Shown here: in pieces, positions 47,701-57,895 of the stretch
How positions within the stretch are numbered: position 1 is the stretch's first letter
How the letters are laid out: the number at the start of each line of letters is the position of its first letter
The notes under the pieces: model-generated
The model's database searches: none
What the model was told of the DNA's origin: nothing
Seen by the model: only the letters and a program-made list of their open reading frames with translations
Position numbers and translations under genes: made by a program
Source: Microstegium vimineum
Taxonomy: Eukaryota > Streptophyta > Magnoliopsida > Poales > Poaceae
Direction: 5' to 3'
Length of the DNA stretch: 64,000 nt
Assembly: GCA_022036555.1 (NCBI GenBank)
Contig: CM039123.1
Span: 10,231,217 to 10,295,216, forward strand

Positions 47701-50700
47701 CACTAATACTTTCAACCAGTTGTGCTATTTCTCCAGATGTCATGTTGGCGCAGCAATGCCCTGTTCTGATGGTGTGCACAAACAATTTGTTGCACTCGAT
47801 GCCATGTTTACTCAATAGCTTGCACATAACACTAGCTAATTTAGTAAACTTTATATGAATCAGAAAAGTGGGGCTCGCATGTTACCTGTTATTACAGATA
47901 CAATAAACTTATAGGCAGGTAGCCACTCGAGGTGTTGCTATCACTCCTTGTTTACTATCTTTGATAACTATATTGACAAAAGCTTGGACATGTGATGTGA
48001 TAAGTATTAGTTAAGTACATAAAACTGGTATCAAGTATGTTTGCTAAGGATCGGTAGGTTTACAATACACCCCCCTGGTTAGATCTTTTCAAAATTCAAG
48101 TATCCAGTAGAGTGAAGCTTTAGACTGTACATTTTTAGTCAGCACAAATTTAGTAGTTAGAGAAATACTAATTGGATTACATGACTAACTAAGTGGACCC
48201 TTAAATCAATGTGTCTTTGAATTATCATGTCTTATGGAGCTTCTTCTTTCGATTATATTGACAATTTTCTGGAGTTTAATTTTCAGCGCTAAAAGGTTTG
48301 ATCCAACTTATTGCAGACGAATTGCACGTCCCATGCTCGGTATGCTCTTGAGGAATGTGGAGGTTCTGGATGGTGTCTCTGCTGACATCAGATTTGATGG
48401 TTTAGTTGTAGATAAGGTATACCTGAGTTATCTTCTGGCATAATCACATTGTAGATGAGGTAGCTCTAGTAGTGTTCTACACTCAGCATATTTACTGAAC
48501 TGAAAGCATCTTTCCAGTGAAATTTGAGGTCTTATTCGTGATCAGTTATTGGACCACTGAATTTTAGGATTTTGGTTATGTTATTCAGTCCAAATGTCCA
48601 ATTACAGGATCTATTACTAAAGTGGTTTAGTCGTATTGAGCAGATTTAATAATTCGATAATTCAAAGTTCTTCAATGTGTTGGATGTTGAATATCATTGT
48701 ACCCCAAGGTTTGTAACTCTTTTAATCCGTCTAGGTTGAATACAATTCCGACGCATGGAAGCATGGGATTAGAAATGGGAATGTGCTTGTTTCCTTAGAT
48801 GAGAAGTCTCCTAAACCTCTGCCTGAGGTGACATCTCTCTCATACCTATAGATCAATAATCTAATTATGATTTTAGTTTACGTGGTCAATCTTTCTGAGC
48901 AGTTTGAAGGTTTTCTACTATCTTATGGTTCGGAGTACCTCCATGGGACATACACGGAGGTTGATTTCAAGGTGTGATTAGTTGTTACATACATTGATGA
49001 AAAGAAATTATCAGAATGATCGAAAAGAGCAAAAATATTTACAAATGTGTATTGTACTTTGTAGCTGGAAGTTCAAGATGCCCTCAGTGTCAAGAGAAGC
49101 ATTACCTTGCATGTGACATTCTCTGATGTTGCCAATGTGAGTGGTTATAGCACATTCTCTGCATCTCTCCTGACATCCTTAGCTGCACCCTCAGCTGTTG
49201 AGCTTGATACTTCATATGTTGTTACATGTTGAGTTTGACAACGTCACCTTTTAGATTAATTCCTTATATGACACTGGAATAAGCATATATCCCAGATCTG
49301 CCACTGCTAAACCTGATATCCCTCCAATGCCACATGAGTTGATTTGCCATGACATCACCAGTCTCATGTAAGGAATTAATTCAAAAACTTCGTTTCCTTT
49401 GTGTGCCACTAGATGAAATTTTGATTCCCCTTTATGCCACTTCCATTAGCAAACTGTTAAGTAGCTGTAGAAAAGACAAGCATGCCCCTCCTAGAGGAAA
49501 TACACCCGTGAGACAGAATAGTCATTTGATAAAATTTGAATAAGCTTATACATGTTTAACATACAGAAGTTAGCCAACAGTTCATAGAGACCATCCAATT
49601 CTCATCACACAAATGAGCAAAACAAAATTTCTGACATTGAAGCTGACGTCTGCTATACTGCTCGTCCCAGTCCATGCACTCTGCCAACCACAACTTGGCT
49701 CCCACTGCTCGCCCGCCTGCCCGCCCACCTAGGCCGCGAACCCGGTTCCCATCATGCACGCCCACCGCTAGGCAATGTTTTCAGGATGCCCGATTAATCG
49801 CGACTAATCGTCCTGGACGGCTTTAGTTACTCGACCAGGGCCTCCGACTCGGTCTGGTCGTCCGATTAGTCGTCGTCCAGTCGTGATTAATCGTCCGTCC
49901 AGACTGTGTGGTCGTCCAGCCAGAGAGTGAGCTGCATCTCAGAGTTGAGCCTAGCTAGCTGTCTTATGTTCTGGCCCAAGCCCATTATGTTTTCTCTTCT
50001 TTCTTACCCCTCACTCCTTCAGCCTCTCACTCACTCAGCAGAACACACACACTCTTCTCTTCTCACCTCTCCCGTCCAGCTGCAGCAGCCGCCTCCAATG
50101 TTGCAGAGTTCTGCAGCTCCCTCTCCTCTCCTCTCCTCGACCAGCTGTCCTCAAAACATTGCCGCTAGGTCCTCTGCTCTTCCACCGCGCACTCTGCGGA
50201 AGTCCTCTTCCTCTCTCTCAGATGTAACAGCCAGAGGATGACGATGGGGGATTTGGGGCTGTGAGGCTTTATGAATGTACTTAGCTGGGCCTATCTATTA
50301 GTCCATAAGAAGGGGCAAAAATGGCCTTACTACAACCAAAACCTGCATCTGCTACAATTTTGAAAGGATTTATTGGTAGTGGCAAACAAGGGAAACAACA
50401 TTTCAACAAGTGGCACACAAAGAAAACTAAGTTTTTGAATCTATAATTTTCAATGGCATAGAAGGAATTTTTCAATATAATTTTCAACTGTGTGTGCCAA
50501 TCAATTCTATAGGTGAAATTAATTCCTTCTATGCCATTGAAAATTGTAGTGTTCCCTAGCGTGCCAAAGTTTTACTTGTGTGCCACTAGTCAAAATGTTG
50601 CTTCCCTTATTTGCTGCTACCGTAGATCCCTCCAAAACTGTAGCAGATAGTCATTTATCTTTCACGACACTCACTGATTGCTGAAAGAATGACAATACCG

Positions 50701-51000
50701 ACCACTTTTTAGAAATCACCATTGGCTGGCCACCCTTGTCTAGTTGGCTCGCGAGGTGTGCTGCATTACATGAGGCCAATGCATAATCTTAATGTTTTTG
50801 GAAAATTCTATTGTTTATTTTTAAGCAAGCAAGTTAAATTTATTTTCTTTTGGAAACTTTGGCAAAAAGCTTGAATTCGGCGTGCCCTATGGCAGAATTT
50901 TGTTTTAGTGACTTACCTCACCGGATTACTTCTATAAATTGACTTTTTTTTTTGTGATTGTATTTGATGAGTGCAGGTTCAGTTCTCCGGACTTCTATAA
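44758..51000 (+). CDS. Trypsin-like pseudoprotease with coiled coil and PDZ-like domain, plus-strand paralog
   Basis: Exons: 44758-45172, 45311-45454, 45557-45681, 46686-46982, 47057-47190, 48287-48416, 48735-48827, 48903-48971, 49065-49136, and probably 50977-51000. All are in phase, about 500 aa. Exon 1 is Lys/Glu-rich and predicted coiled coil (LKSEKRELETKL, KSLKRKIKHPEKRKKLVEK). Exons 3-5 hold the trypsin-like fold (GIIVAWDMDNQTAKILI, YQLSLLEVAF, CGTGGPVVDHHGDVVGLS). The nucleophile position is Thr and the His and Asp positions are not kept, so proteolysis is unlikely. Exon 7 is PDZ-like (NSDAWKHGIRNGNVLVSLDE). Exon 9 has a good donor (AAT|GTGAGT). If it is not used, the frame ends at TGA 49229-49231 instead. 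Exon 1 uses a weak donor (GTTCGA). The function is unknown; a scaffold or chaperone-like role is only inference. Confidence 0.75.
46256..46580. mobile_element. Inverted-repeat element in an intron of the plus-strand paralog
   Basis: The left end caaaaaggcgacgcctag and the right end cgcctagcgcctttttgg are inverted copies, and GC-rich sequence with repeated cctaggc words lies between them. The sequence tgcttcttct occurs on both flanks. The class is not assigned. Confidence 0.5.
47444..47827 (-). other. Unidentified 127-codon ORF inside intron 5 of the plus-strand paralog
   Basis: An antisense frame with a varied, gene-like composition (GGSKVLPGLAPEELQFWGDW, SIVRCLDVCSYELDVSNESS). It has a stop at its end and no recognised domain. 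It could be a captured gene fragment or part of a transposon. Confidence 0.3.
49237..50970. other. Large intron or 3' flank with repeat pieces
   Basis: Contains a cgactaatcg/gattagtcgt-rich stretch (49774-49900) and the 25-bp inverted repeat listed separately. Short ORFs have no domain. It is the last intron of the plus-strand paralog if exon 10 is real. Confidence 0.4.
50445..50545. repeat. Perfect 25-bp inverted repeat, 51-bp spacer
   Basis: Arms 50445-50469 and 50521-50545 are exact reverse complements; each contains ttcaatggcatagaagg or its complement. A related word (ttaattccttatatgacac) occurs at 49256, so this is probably one end of a local transposon family. Confidence 0.7.
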
Positions 51001-51109
51001 ACCTCAATGCATGAATTCACTGGATTGTACAGTGTTGTCATGCTCGTCTTCTGCATCCTTACTTTGTTTTTGTGTATGTGCGTAACAGAACAAGTATGTT
51101 CAATGATTG

Positions 51110-51310
51110 GGGTCTCTAGACCATTGTGGTTTTACAGATGCTGTTATCTTTTTAAGGGAAATAGGACTGGCAGAATATGTAATGTCTCCCTACACTAGCA
51201 GCTGGGGGAGTAAATTTATGAAGCTTGACTAGCTTCATTAATGATTCAATTCCTGATAATTGTTGTGAAATCGTAGCTATCAAAACAAGAGCAACTCAAC
51301 TAGAGCATTC
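51110..51310. repeat. Direct repeat, copy 1
   Basis: About 200 bp, repeated at 52722-52922 in the same orientation with about one mismatch in eight by eye. Shared words are agcagctgggggagtaaat, gcttcattaatg and tagctatcaaaacaagagc. A LINE fragment lies between the copies. This copy may be 3'UTR of the pseudoprotease gene. Confidence 0.7.
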
Positions 51311-51348
51311 ATGCACTTATCTTAATGATGACTGACTATTGAGAGGAC

Positions 51349-52235
51349 TTTTTTTTTTGACAGCAACAGATTTATTTTAGCAGCATTTAGCTGCAATGAT
51401 GGATACAGAGTTGATGCTTACAGAAAGCAGTGCATCCCTCATGGGGCACTGATGTACATGGCCATAACTGGAGCAAACAGGCTCAGAAGGTGGTGTATTG
51501 GTTTGAGAGATAGAAGAAGCCTGTTTTGCTAGTGAATCAGCTGTAGTATTGAGGTTCCTGCTAAGCTTGTAGACCTTGGATTGCCTGGAGACCGAGCAGT
51601 TGGCAAGTAGCTGTGTGAAGTACTTGATTTTCCAACCAGGGGGATTGGTTTGGTCTGTAGCATTTAGGAACTGAACCAGCTGTTGTGAATCTGATAAGAA
51701 ACTTGTATTATCGAAGTTGAGGCAGTCATTGACAGTAGCTGCAAAAGCTAAAGCTGCTGCCTCTGCCATGCGCAGACTCCACACCCGTCGCCAACGCCTT
51801 TATATAGATTGTTTGAGCCGGCTGAACCTGTGTATTGACAAAGAACACTCCCAGACCTGTCATTCTTGGTGGTAAAGGTGGGGGTGATCTGGAATAGTGG
51901 ATGCATCAACATAGCAACGGACTCCTGGCAGCGATACCGGAGTGAGTATCGTGTATCTGTTCATCAATGTATTGTTGCCTCCGTGCGCCTGGGAGGTAGT
52001 TAGGTCCAAATCTGCAGTAGGTCGTTCATACAGGTTCGGTTCTCCTATGGCTGACCTGTTCATCCGACCTGGAGTTGGATTGAGACCTGCCTTAGAAGCA
52101 CACGTAGCTGTGTTCGTAGCCGTGAAGTTGTGAGCAATATATCTGGCACACGTTCCTGTGTGCCAGTGGAGACGGCCAAATCTGCTGTGGCAATATGAGC
52201 CGCCACTGCATGGTGCACCTGCCAAATAGTCTAGG
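51349..52235 (-). mobile_element. L1-type LINE 3' fragment with RNase H domain
   Basis: Minus strand, 5'-truncated. An RNase H-like domain is split over frames: CYVDAST, AEAAALAFAATVNDC, FLSDSQQLVQFL, LNTTADSLAKQAS. It ends in a run of A on the minus strand (T at 51349-51358). Plant L1 elements often carry such a C-terminal RNase H. Frameshifts and stops make it inactive. Confidence 0.7.
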
Positions 52236-52721
52236 TTTTTCTGGCAAATAGTTGGTCATTTCGAGCTTTTCAAATATACCAAAATGCTCCCTCCATCCTA
52301 AATTATAAGTAAGTCCAAGAATTTTCTCCTATTCTAAATTATAAGTAATTCCAAGAATTTTGAAGTGTCAAATCATTTTAGGTTTTAACTAAATTTATAT
52401 GATAATGCTACCCTCCGGGAATGGGGAATTGGCTGCGGCGTGGCTCCTAGCGAGTTTAATAGATTCAGATGTGGTTTGACTAATCCAAAGGTTCAACAAA
52501 TCCTCTCTCAAGCTATATGTCTAGTCCTCCTACATGATGATGGTTTGATGTTGTGCAATTGATGGTTTGTGCAGCAACTCCCTCAACTCTCTACAATTTT
52601 GAGTTTCAAAAAGCATAATTCTGATCACTAAATTAAACTCAACAAACCAATCATGAATCCATGAAATATTTTGAACCACACTTCATTTAAAATTTTAAAA
52701 GTGGCATGTTCATAGCATCTT
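52236..52721. other. Intergenic DNA with a Stowaway-like end
   Basis: ctccctccatcctaaatta at about 52290 is a Stowaway-type terminus. The second terminus was not found. Nothing else is supported. Confidence 0.4.
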
Positions 52722-52922
52722 TAAGACCATAGTGGTTTTACAGATGGTGTAATCTTTTGAATGAGAAATAGGTCTGGCAGAACATGTAACGTCTCCATAC
52801 GGTAGCAGCTGGGGGAGTAAATCTATGGAGCTTGATAAGCTTCATTAATGGTTCAATTTCTGGTAATTGTTGTGAAATCATAGCTATCAAAACAAGAGCG
52901 ACTGAACCAGAGCATTCTTGCA
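52722..52922. repeat. Direct repeat, copy 2
   Basis: Second copy of 51110-51310. It lies directly before a second, different LINE fragment. Confidence 0.7.
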
Positions 52923-53074
52923 GCCCCTCCCCCCTCTCTCTGTACATCAGGGCTCCCACCTTATGGTATATAACCTCTACTAGGAAGGGAGGCGCGCTTT
53001 GCTGACAAAGAGAAATTAAATTTGGGATTACAGGGGTAGCTTCAAGAAACAAAGAAGATAACAAAAAAAATCAG

Positions 53075-53465
53075 ATCTAAACTATGCATTACACCAAAGT
53101 TTGTACCCATTGATCAAACTGATCAGCAAGGCTTGGCTTAACTCTATGCAAAAGCAAGAGCAGTTCTGAAGAAAACAATCTTCTGGCATGCGTTAGAGAT
53201 GGTTGGATGCCCTTGAAGATCAAGTCATTTCTTGCTGTTCAGATTGTCCGGCAAATGAGCACAACTGCTGTTAAGAAGAATGGTGAATGAATTCTGTCTT
53301 TGAGATAATCTGAGAGCTCTGGTAATGTTTCATTCAGTGGTATATCAATGTATATCAGTTCCCAGCATTGTTTTGCAAATGGACATTGTAGGAAAAGATG
53401 TTGACATGTCTCTTTGCCACGCCCTTCGTTGTTAGGACATTCGACATATAGGTTGACGTTTTAAG
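53075..53465 (-). mobile_element. LINE fragment with zinc-binding region of reverse transcriptase
   Basis: Minus-strand frame with HLFLQCPFAKQCWELIY, then LTAVVLICRTI, a TGA in place of the expected Trp codon, TARNDLIFKG, and HRVKPSLADQFDQWVQ. This is the zf-RVT-type C-terminus common in plant LINEs. Only the end is present. Confidence 0.7.
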
Positions 53466-53689
53466 TACCGATTTGAAGTGGCGCTGTAACTTTTATCAAG
53501 GAAAGGGCTGCACGTGAGTAATAAAGATATATAAGCGAGATCCACAAGCTTTGACGTGTTTTTGTTCTGAATCTTTTTAACCGATAGCACTGAATTCAGT
53601 CTACGTGGGCAAATGCCTACTGCCCAGAGTTTTGTACAGTGATCATGAACGAAGTTATACATGAGCCAGTGAATATGAAATTTTTTATT

Positions 53690-54030
53690 GTAGTTCAAAC
53701 ATACAACAATTAGTTCACCATAAAAATTTCACCATAATTAAACCATAAAACTAGGAAGTATTCCAATTAATTACAAAAAGCATAGATCTAAAGTCATAAC
53801 AAAAACTTATACCGACACGGAGTCCAACAAATTAGGTTTTTCATTTTATAATTTTTTTGTGATTTAATATGAGTTTTCAAAAATTTAGCCAAAATAAATA
53901 AAAATAAAAAAAGACAAAAATGTCTTTAAACCGCTTATAACCAGACTAGAGTGTAGGATGGATGATTTTAAAAGTTGAGGGAGGTGTTTTGGCTGGTTTT
54001 AGAGTTTATGGAGAAAAAACGAACTTTCAC
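53690..54030. repeat. Dispersed repeat, copy 2
   Basis: Related to 29340-29800 in the same orientation. Confidence 0.55.
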
Positions 54031-54376
54031 AAAAGGTGAGGAAGATAATGTGGACTTTTTCTCGATCCGAAGGCCATGTGTCAATGTTATGGCCCATCGA
54101 TAGGAAACTAAGGCCTACACGCACAGCAAAGTTTAGAGTACTTGAGCCCATGGGGCTTGCATAAAGGAGGGACCTCGATTATCATGGTCATTCAATCTTC
54201 TTCACTAAACTATAAAAAACAGTATTAGTCTCTCTCAACTTTTAAAACCATTTGTTTCTATACATTGGATGGTTTTGCTGAATAGTCAATAGTTCTCTTG
54301 ATCCAACTATTTCCGCTGAAAACTAGGATAATCTGCATTATAAATGTAAAAACGAACGTAGTATAAGTAAACAAAA

Positions 54377-54449
54377 TCCGTTGTAGTCTAGTTGGTCAGG
54401 ATACTCAGCTCTCACCCGAGAGACCCGGGTTCAAGTCCCGGCACCGGAA
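54377..54449 (+). tRNA. tRNA-Glu(CTC)-like gene
   Basis: tccgttgtagtctagttgg with the D arm, the anticodon loop ctctcac (anticodon CTC) and the T arm gggttcaagtccc form a cloverleaf matching plant tRNA-Glu. Two stem mismatches are visible: A opposite C in the anticodon stem and T opposite C in the acceptor stem (5' tccgttg / 3' caccgga). A run of seven T (54451-54457) follows as a Pol III terminator. It may be a decayed copy. Confidence 0.75.
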
Positions 54450-55631
54450 ATTTTTTTGTTGCCCAACTCCTCTTTTTCTTTCTTTTATTATTCCTTGAAA
54501 AACGGGCAGCCATGTAAAAGATTAATCTAACTGTGAATCATTTTTCCTAAAGTATTGCTGGCAGAGATTTTACCGGTGGATAAGAAGCTGTTGCTTATGT
54601 TGTCAAAGAAGAAGAAGAAGAAGAAGAAGCTGTTGCTTAGGTACTAGTTGAAAATGCATGTGTAATTCTTCTGTATGCAAAGCTTCATACAATTGATGTA
54701 TATCTTGTCTGCATGTAGTAAACTTTACTTTATCCTCACTATTTAAACATGACGTTCCGGTCTTCCGGAGAAAAGCTGCTTTCATGCCCAAACTGAAAGG
54801 TACTAGTCCAATTCGAGAATCTCTGCATTTTTGGCAACCTAGAAGATCGATATTAAAGAATGCTTCACCCCTCCAGTTTTCAAGTTGATTCGCCAGATGT
54901 GAACGTGAACCAATGTGGAGCTGTTTGTCAATGTAGAGGTGGTGCAAGCTGCAAGCAGGTGAAGGTAGACCAAATGTTATAGGCTTTTTTAGCGCTGCGG
55001 GCATGTACCGAACAGTCCAAATATTAAGCACTTCAAGCAGGTGAAGGTGAACCAATGTTAGGCAAAAAAATTCAGTGTAATTCAGTAGTTACATGTCAGT
55101 ATTATTCAATATTCATGATACTGATGTATATGAAGCATGGTTTATTGTTTAGTATTTTCTAGTTAATTTTAGCTAAGTGTAAAATAAAATTGTATATCAT
55201 AGGTACCTAGGTATTACTGTGGCTATTACCTCGTTGTGACCATCGTAGAAGCCATTGTGATTAAATAAAAAAACTATAAGATTGACGATTAATTGAGTTA
55301 ATTGTAGGATACATGTCCCGTCTTTTTTTTTCTCAATAGCCACTAGCAGGCAGTGCAGAGGCCCTAGGAGGCTGTGGCGGATACGTCAGGTCGAGAACAC
55401 ACATGTACCAATTCCATTTTACATCAAACGTAGTGCGTACGTAGCTTCATAATGAGATTCCTTTTCTTTTTTCACTTCCCCCCTTACCTCTGTAAGACTG
55501 ACTGCAGCCTCATCATGTGGTGTGAAATTTTCTATTTCGTTTTACCCTCCCTTTCATTTCACCACTTCCTTTTCCTCCTTTCTGAGAATAAGGAATCGTT
55601 GGATAAATACAGGACAAACCGGTAAAATGAC

Positions 55632-55635
<4 letters not shown>
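54450..55635. other. Intergenic DNA between the tRNA and the MYB gene
   Basis: Contains (GAA)n at 54607-54629 and a short duplication (caagcaggtgaaggt at about 54953 and 55035). A 150-codon minus-strand ORF at 54603-55055 has no recognised domain. The MYB promoter lies in its right part. Confidence 0.35.

Positions 55636-55695
<60 letters not shown>
55636..55695. repeat. (GA)n microsatellite upstream of the MYB gene
   Basis: About 30 GA units, roughly 175 bases upstream of the MYB start codon. GA/CT tracts of this kind are common in plant promoters and 5' leaders. Confidence 0.9.
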
Positions 55696-55702
<7 letters not shown>

Positions 55703-55869
55703 ATATTTACCCCCCACGGTAAACCTTTTGAGATTATCATGCATTAGGTGTTTTATAGGTACCGTACGAGGCAATTTCCTATAAATTGGGCTTCATACTG
55801 TACTCTTCAACTCCTGTGCCCCCCTCTGGGAGACAAGTGTTAGTTTAGTACACAAGCTAAAGCTAAGGG

Positions 55870-57170
55870 ATGAGGATGATGAAGAAGGGCAAGTGGTCAA
55901 AGGAGGAGGATAACTTGATCATAAACCACATTCAGAGGCATGGGAGCATCGGTCGCAGTTGGCAGGCCTTGTCCGACAGTTTAGGTTTGTCTCTGTTTGC
56001 ATACTGCTCCTCATTTATCTCTGTTTGGCTACCATTGTCATCTCTGTTTCGCTAGCATTATCACTTCTTGATCGTATCTAACATGATCATTGTAATGCAT
56101 GCATAAGCTAAAATAAATTGCTCCCATTAGTGTTCAGATACTCCATCCATTATCTAAAAAGAAGTTTTCTTTTTTGTTTTTTCAAATGGGCTCTCTGCAG
56201 GGCTGAGGCGGTGCGGGCGGAGCTGCCGTTCCAGGTGGCTGAACACACCCGCCCGGGGCTGAAGCACGGCAATTTCACGCCGGCCGAGGAGAGGATCATC
56301 TGCGAGATGTACAGCAAGAGGGGAAGCTGGTAAGTCTCACTCACAAATGAACCCATTCTCCATGTCCACTTCAAGTTGCAAGCAGTGAAGCCACATCTGA
56401 CAACACGGATTGCCATGGTCATTTTTCACATCGACAACTGCAGTCTTTTACTCACTGATTTCACTGAACGTGCATGTTGAGTTGAACTGCTGTTTTATTG
56501 CACCGCGATTTCATATCAGTTACTTATACTAGATATAAATGTAGTGCAAAGAATTGAAGCACTATCACTGACATGCTGCAAATTTCTTGGCTTGGTGTGT
56601 TCACCCAACAGCTGGTCCGTCATCGCCGCCCAGCTCCCCGGGAGGACCGACCTCTCCATCAAGAACTACTGGAACAGCACGCTCAAGAAGAAGTACCTGA
56701 AGTTCCCAGCGGTGATGAGAACCGCCGCCAGCTGCCCGGCCGGCAGCACGTCGTCCGACGCCGGGGTTCCGGCGCGAGACCTGCAGCTAGTTGTCTACAC
56801 CAGCGAGGAGAGCTCCACGGCTGGGTCCTCCAGCCCCGTCAAGCCCGTCCTGGCCGCCCCGTCGCTGGTTCCGGTCGCCGCCGCCGGCCAAGAACCGATC
56901 GCGGCGGTCCCAGTTAGTGGACCGGTCGTGGGGATCGAGCAGAAGCCAGCCTTGGCGAGCCGACTGCCTCTAGAGAAGACGCTGCCGCTGCTGCTGCTGC
57001 AGCCACCGCCACCACCGGCCGGTGATCAGATAGGCGAGAGGCTCATGGACATCGTCTGCGCTCCCATGTCTCCGATCCCTCTCAGCTTCATGGAACCGGA
57101 GCTGCTGACTCACATCTACGACGAGTTCGATGAAACTGATAGCTTCTTGCCGTGGTTTGATCATCACTGA
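55870..57170 (+). CDS. R2R3-MYB transcription factor gene with a frameshift in R2
   Basis: Three exons: 55870-55984, 56201-56329 and 56612-57170. Exon 1 gives the start of R2 (KGKWSKEEDNLIINHIQRHG ... SWQALSDSLG). Exon 2 gives LRRCGRSCRSRWLN, then loses frame by one base before TRPGLKHGNFTPAEERIICE. It is 129 nt, where 130 nt is the standard R2R3 second exon. Exon 3 completes R3 (CWSVIAAQLPGRTDLSIKNYWNSTLKKK) and a C-terminal region with Pro/Ala-rich linker and acidic end (EFDETDSFLPWFDHH), likely an activation domain. The first Trp of R3 is Phe, as is common. Similarity to the RAX-like (subgroup 14) type is tentative. As read, translation stops soon after the R2 helix. Either this is a recent pseudogene or one base is missing from the assembly. 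Confidence 0.75.
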
Positions 57171-57372
57171 TCTGATCATAGCATCGTATCGTAGCTCCAT
57201 GACTGGCTCAGAGATTAGAGATAGCACTGGTGTCTCAGGATTTTTTACCTGTAGGATTGTCAATTTGTCATGTGTTCTGGTACTGTTGTCTTTGTGAGTT
57301 ACTGTGGAATTAACACACTCTGTTGTTTAGGGCTGACGAATGTTGTAGTTGTGGGTTGATCTGGTAACAGTA

Positions 57373-57585
57373 CCTTTTCTTTGTTTCTGAAAACTGCACA
57401 TGTTTCTTCAGGCATGTTCATCTTTACTGAAAAAGAATTTGGGGGATCAATCTTTTATGCCAGTGGCTCATTACCTTTTCTTTGTTTCTGAAAACTGCAC
57501 ATGTTTCTTCAGGCATGTTCATCTTTATTTTACTGAAAAACAATTTGGGGGATCAATCTTTTATGACAGTGGCTCATTATCTTTT
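57373..57585. repeat. Tandem duplication, about 103 bp twice
   Basis: Two copies contain ttttctttgtttctgaaaac, atgtttcttcaggcatgttc and gggggatcaatcttttatg. They lie in the 3' flank of the MYB gene. Confidence 0.8.
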
Positions 57586-57895
57586 CTTCTTCATTGTGCT
57601 TTTCGAAAAAAAAAAGTTTGACTGTTTTGAGCGCAGAATATGCATAAAAAATTATCTCTGTGACAATTTGCAACAGGAATCAAACTACTTTCAATTTTGA
57701 ATTAAACAGGTACTATGATATGCATATCCGACATATTTCCTTATAAACAAGATGAAGGCCAAGAAAAAAAAAAACCAAGAAAAGAACATGTTGTGGTAAA
57801 AGCAACCAGAAACTGCATGAATTCATCAAGCGACCGCGTCAAACGTGGCCAAAACTCCCGGGTTCTTTTAACCATATTGCACATCTCCTTCAGAT

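Noticed and set aside
54603..55055. 150-codon minus-strand ORF suspected as a resistance-gene LRR remnant
   Set aside because: No LxxLxL periodicity could be established. It begins in UTR-like repeats and ends in the (GAA)n tract.
55513..55774. Ser-Leu repeat ORFs
   Set aside because: Translation of the (GA)n microsatellite.
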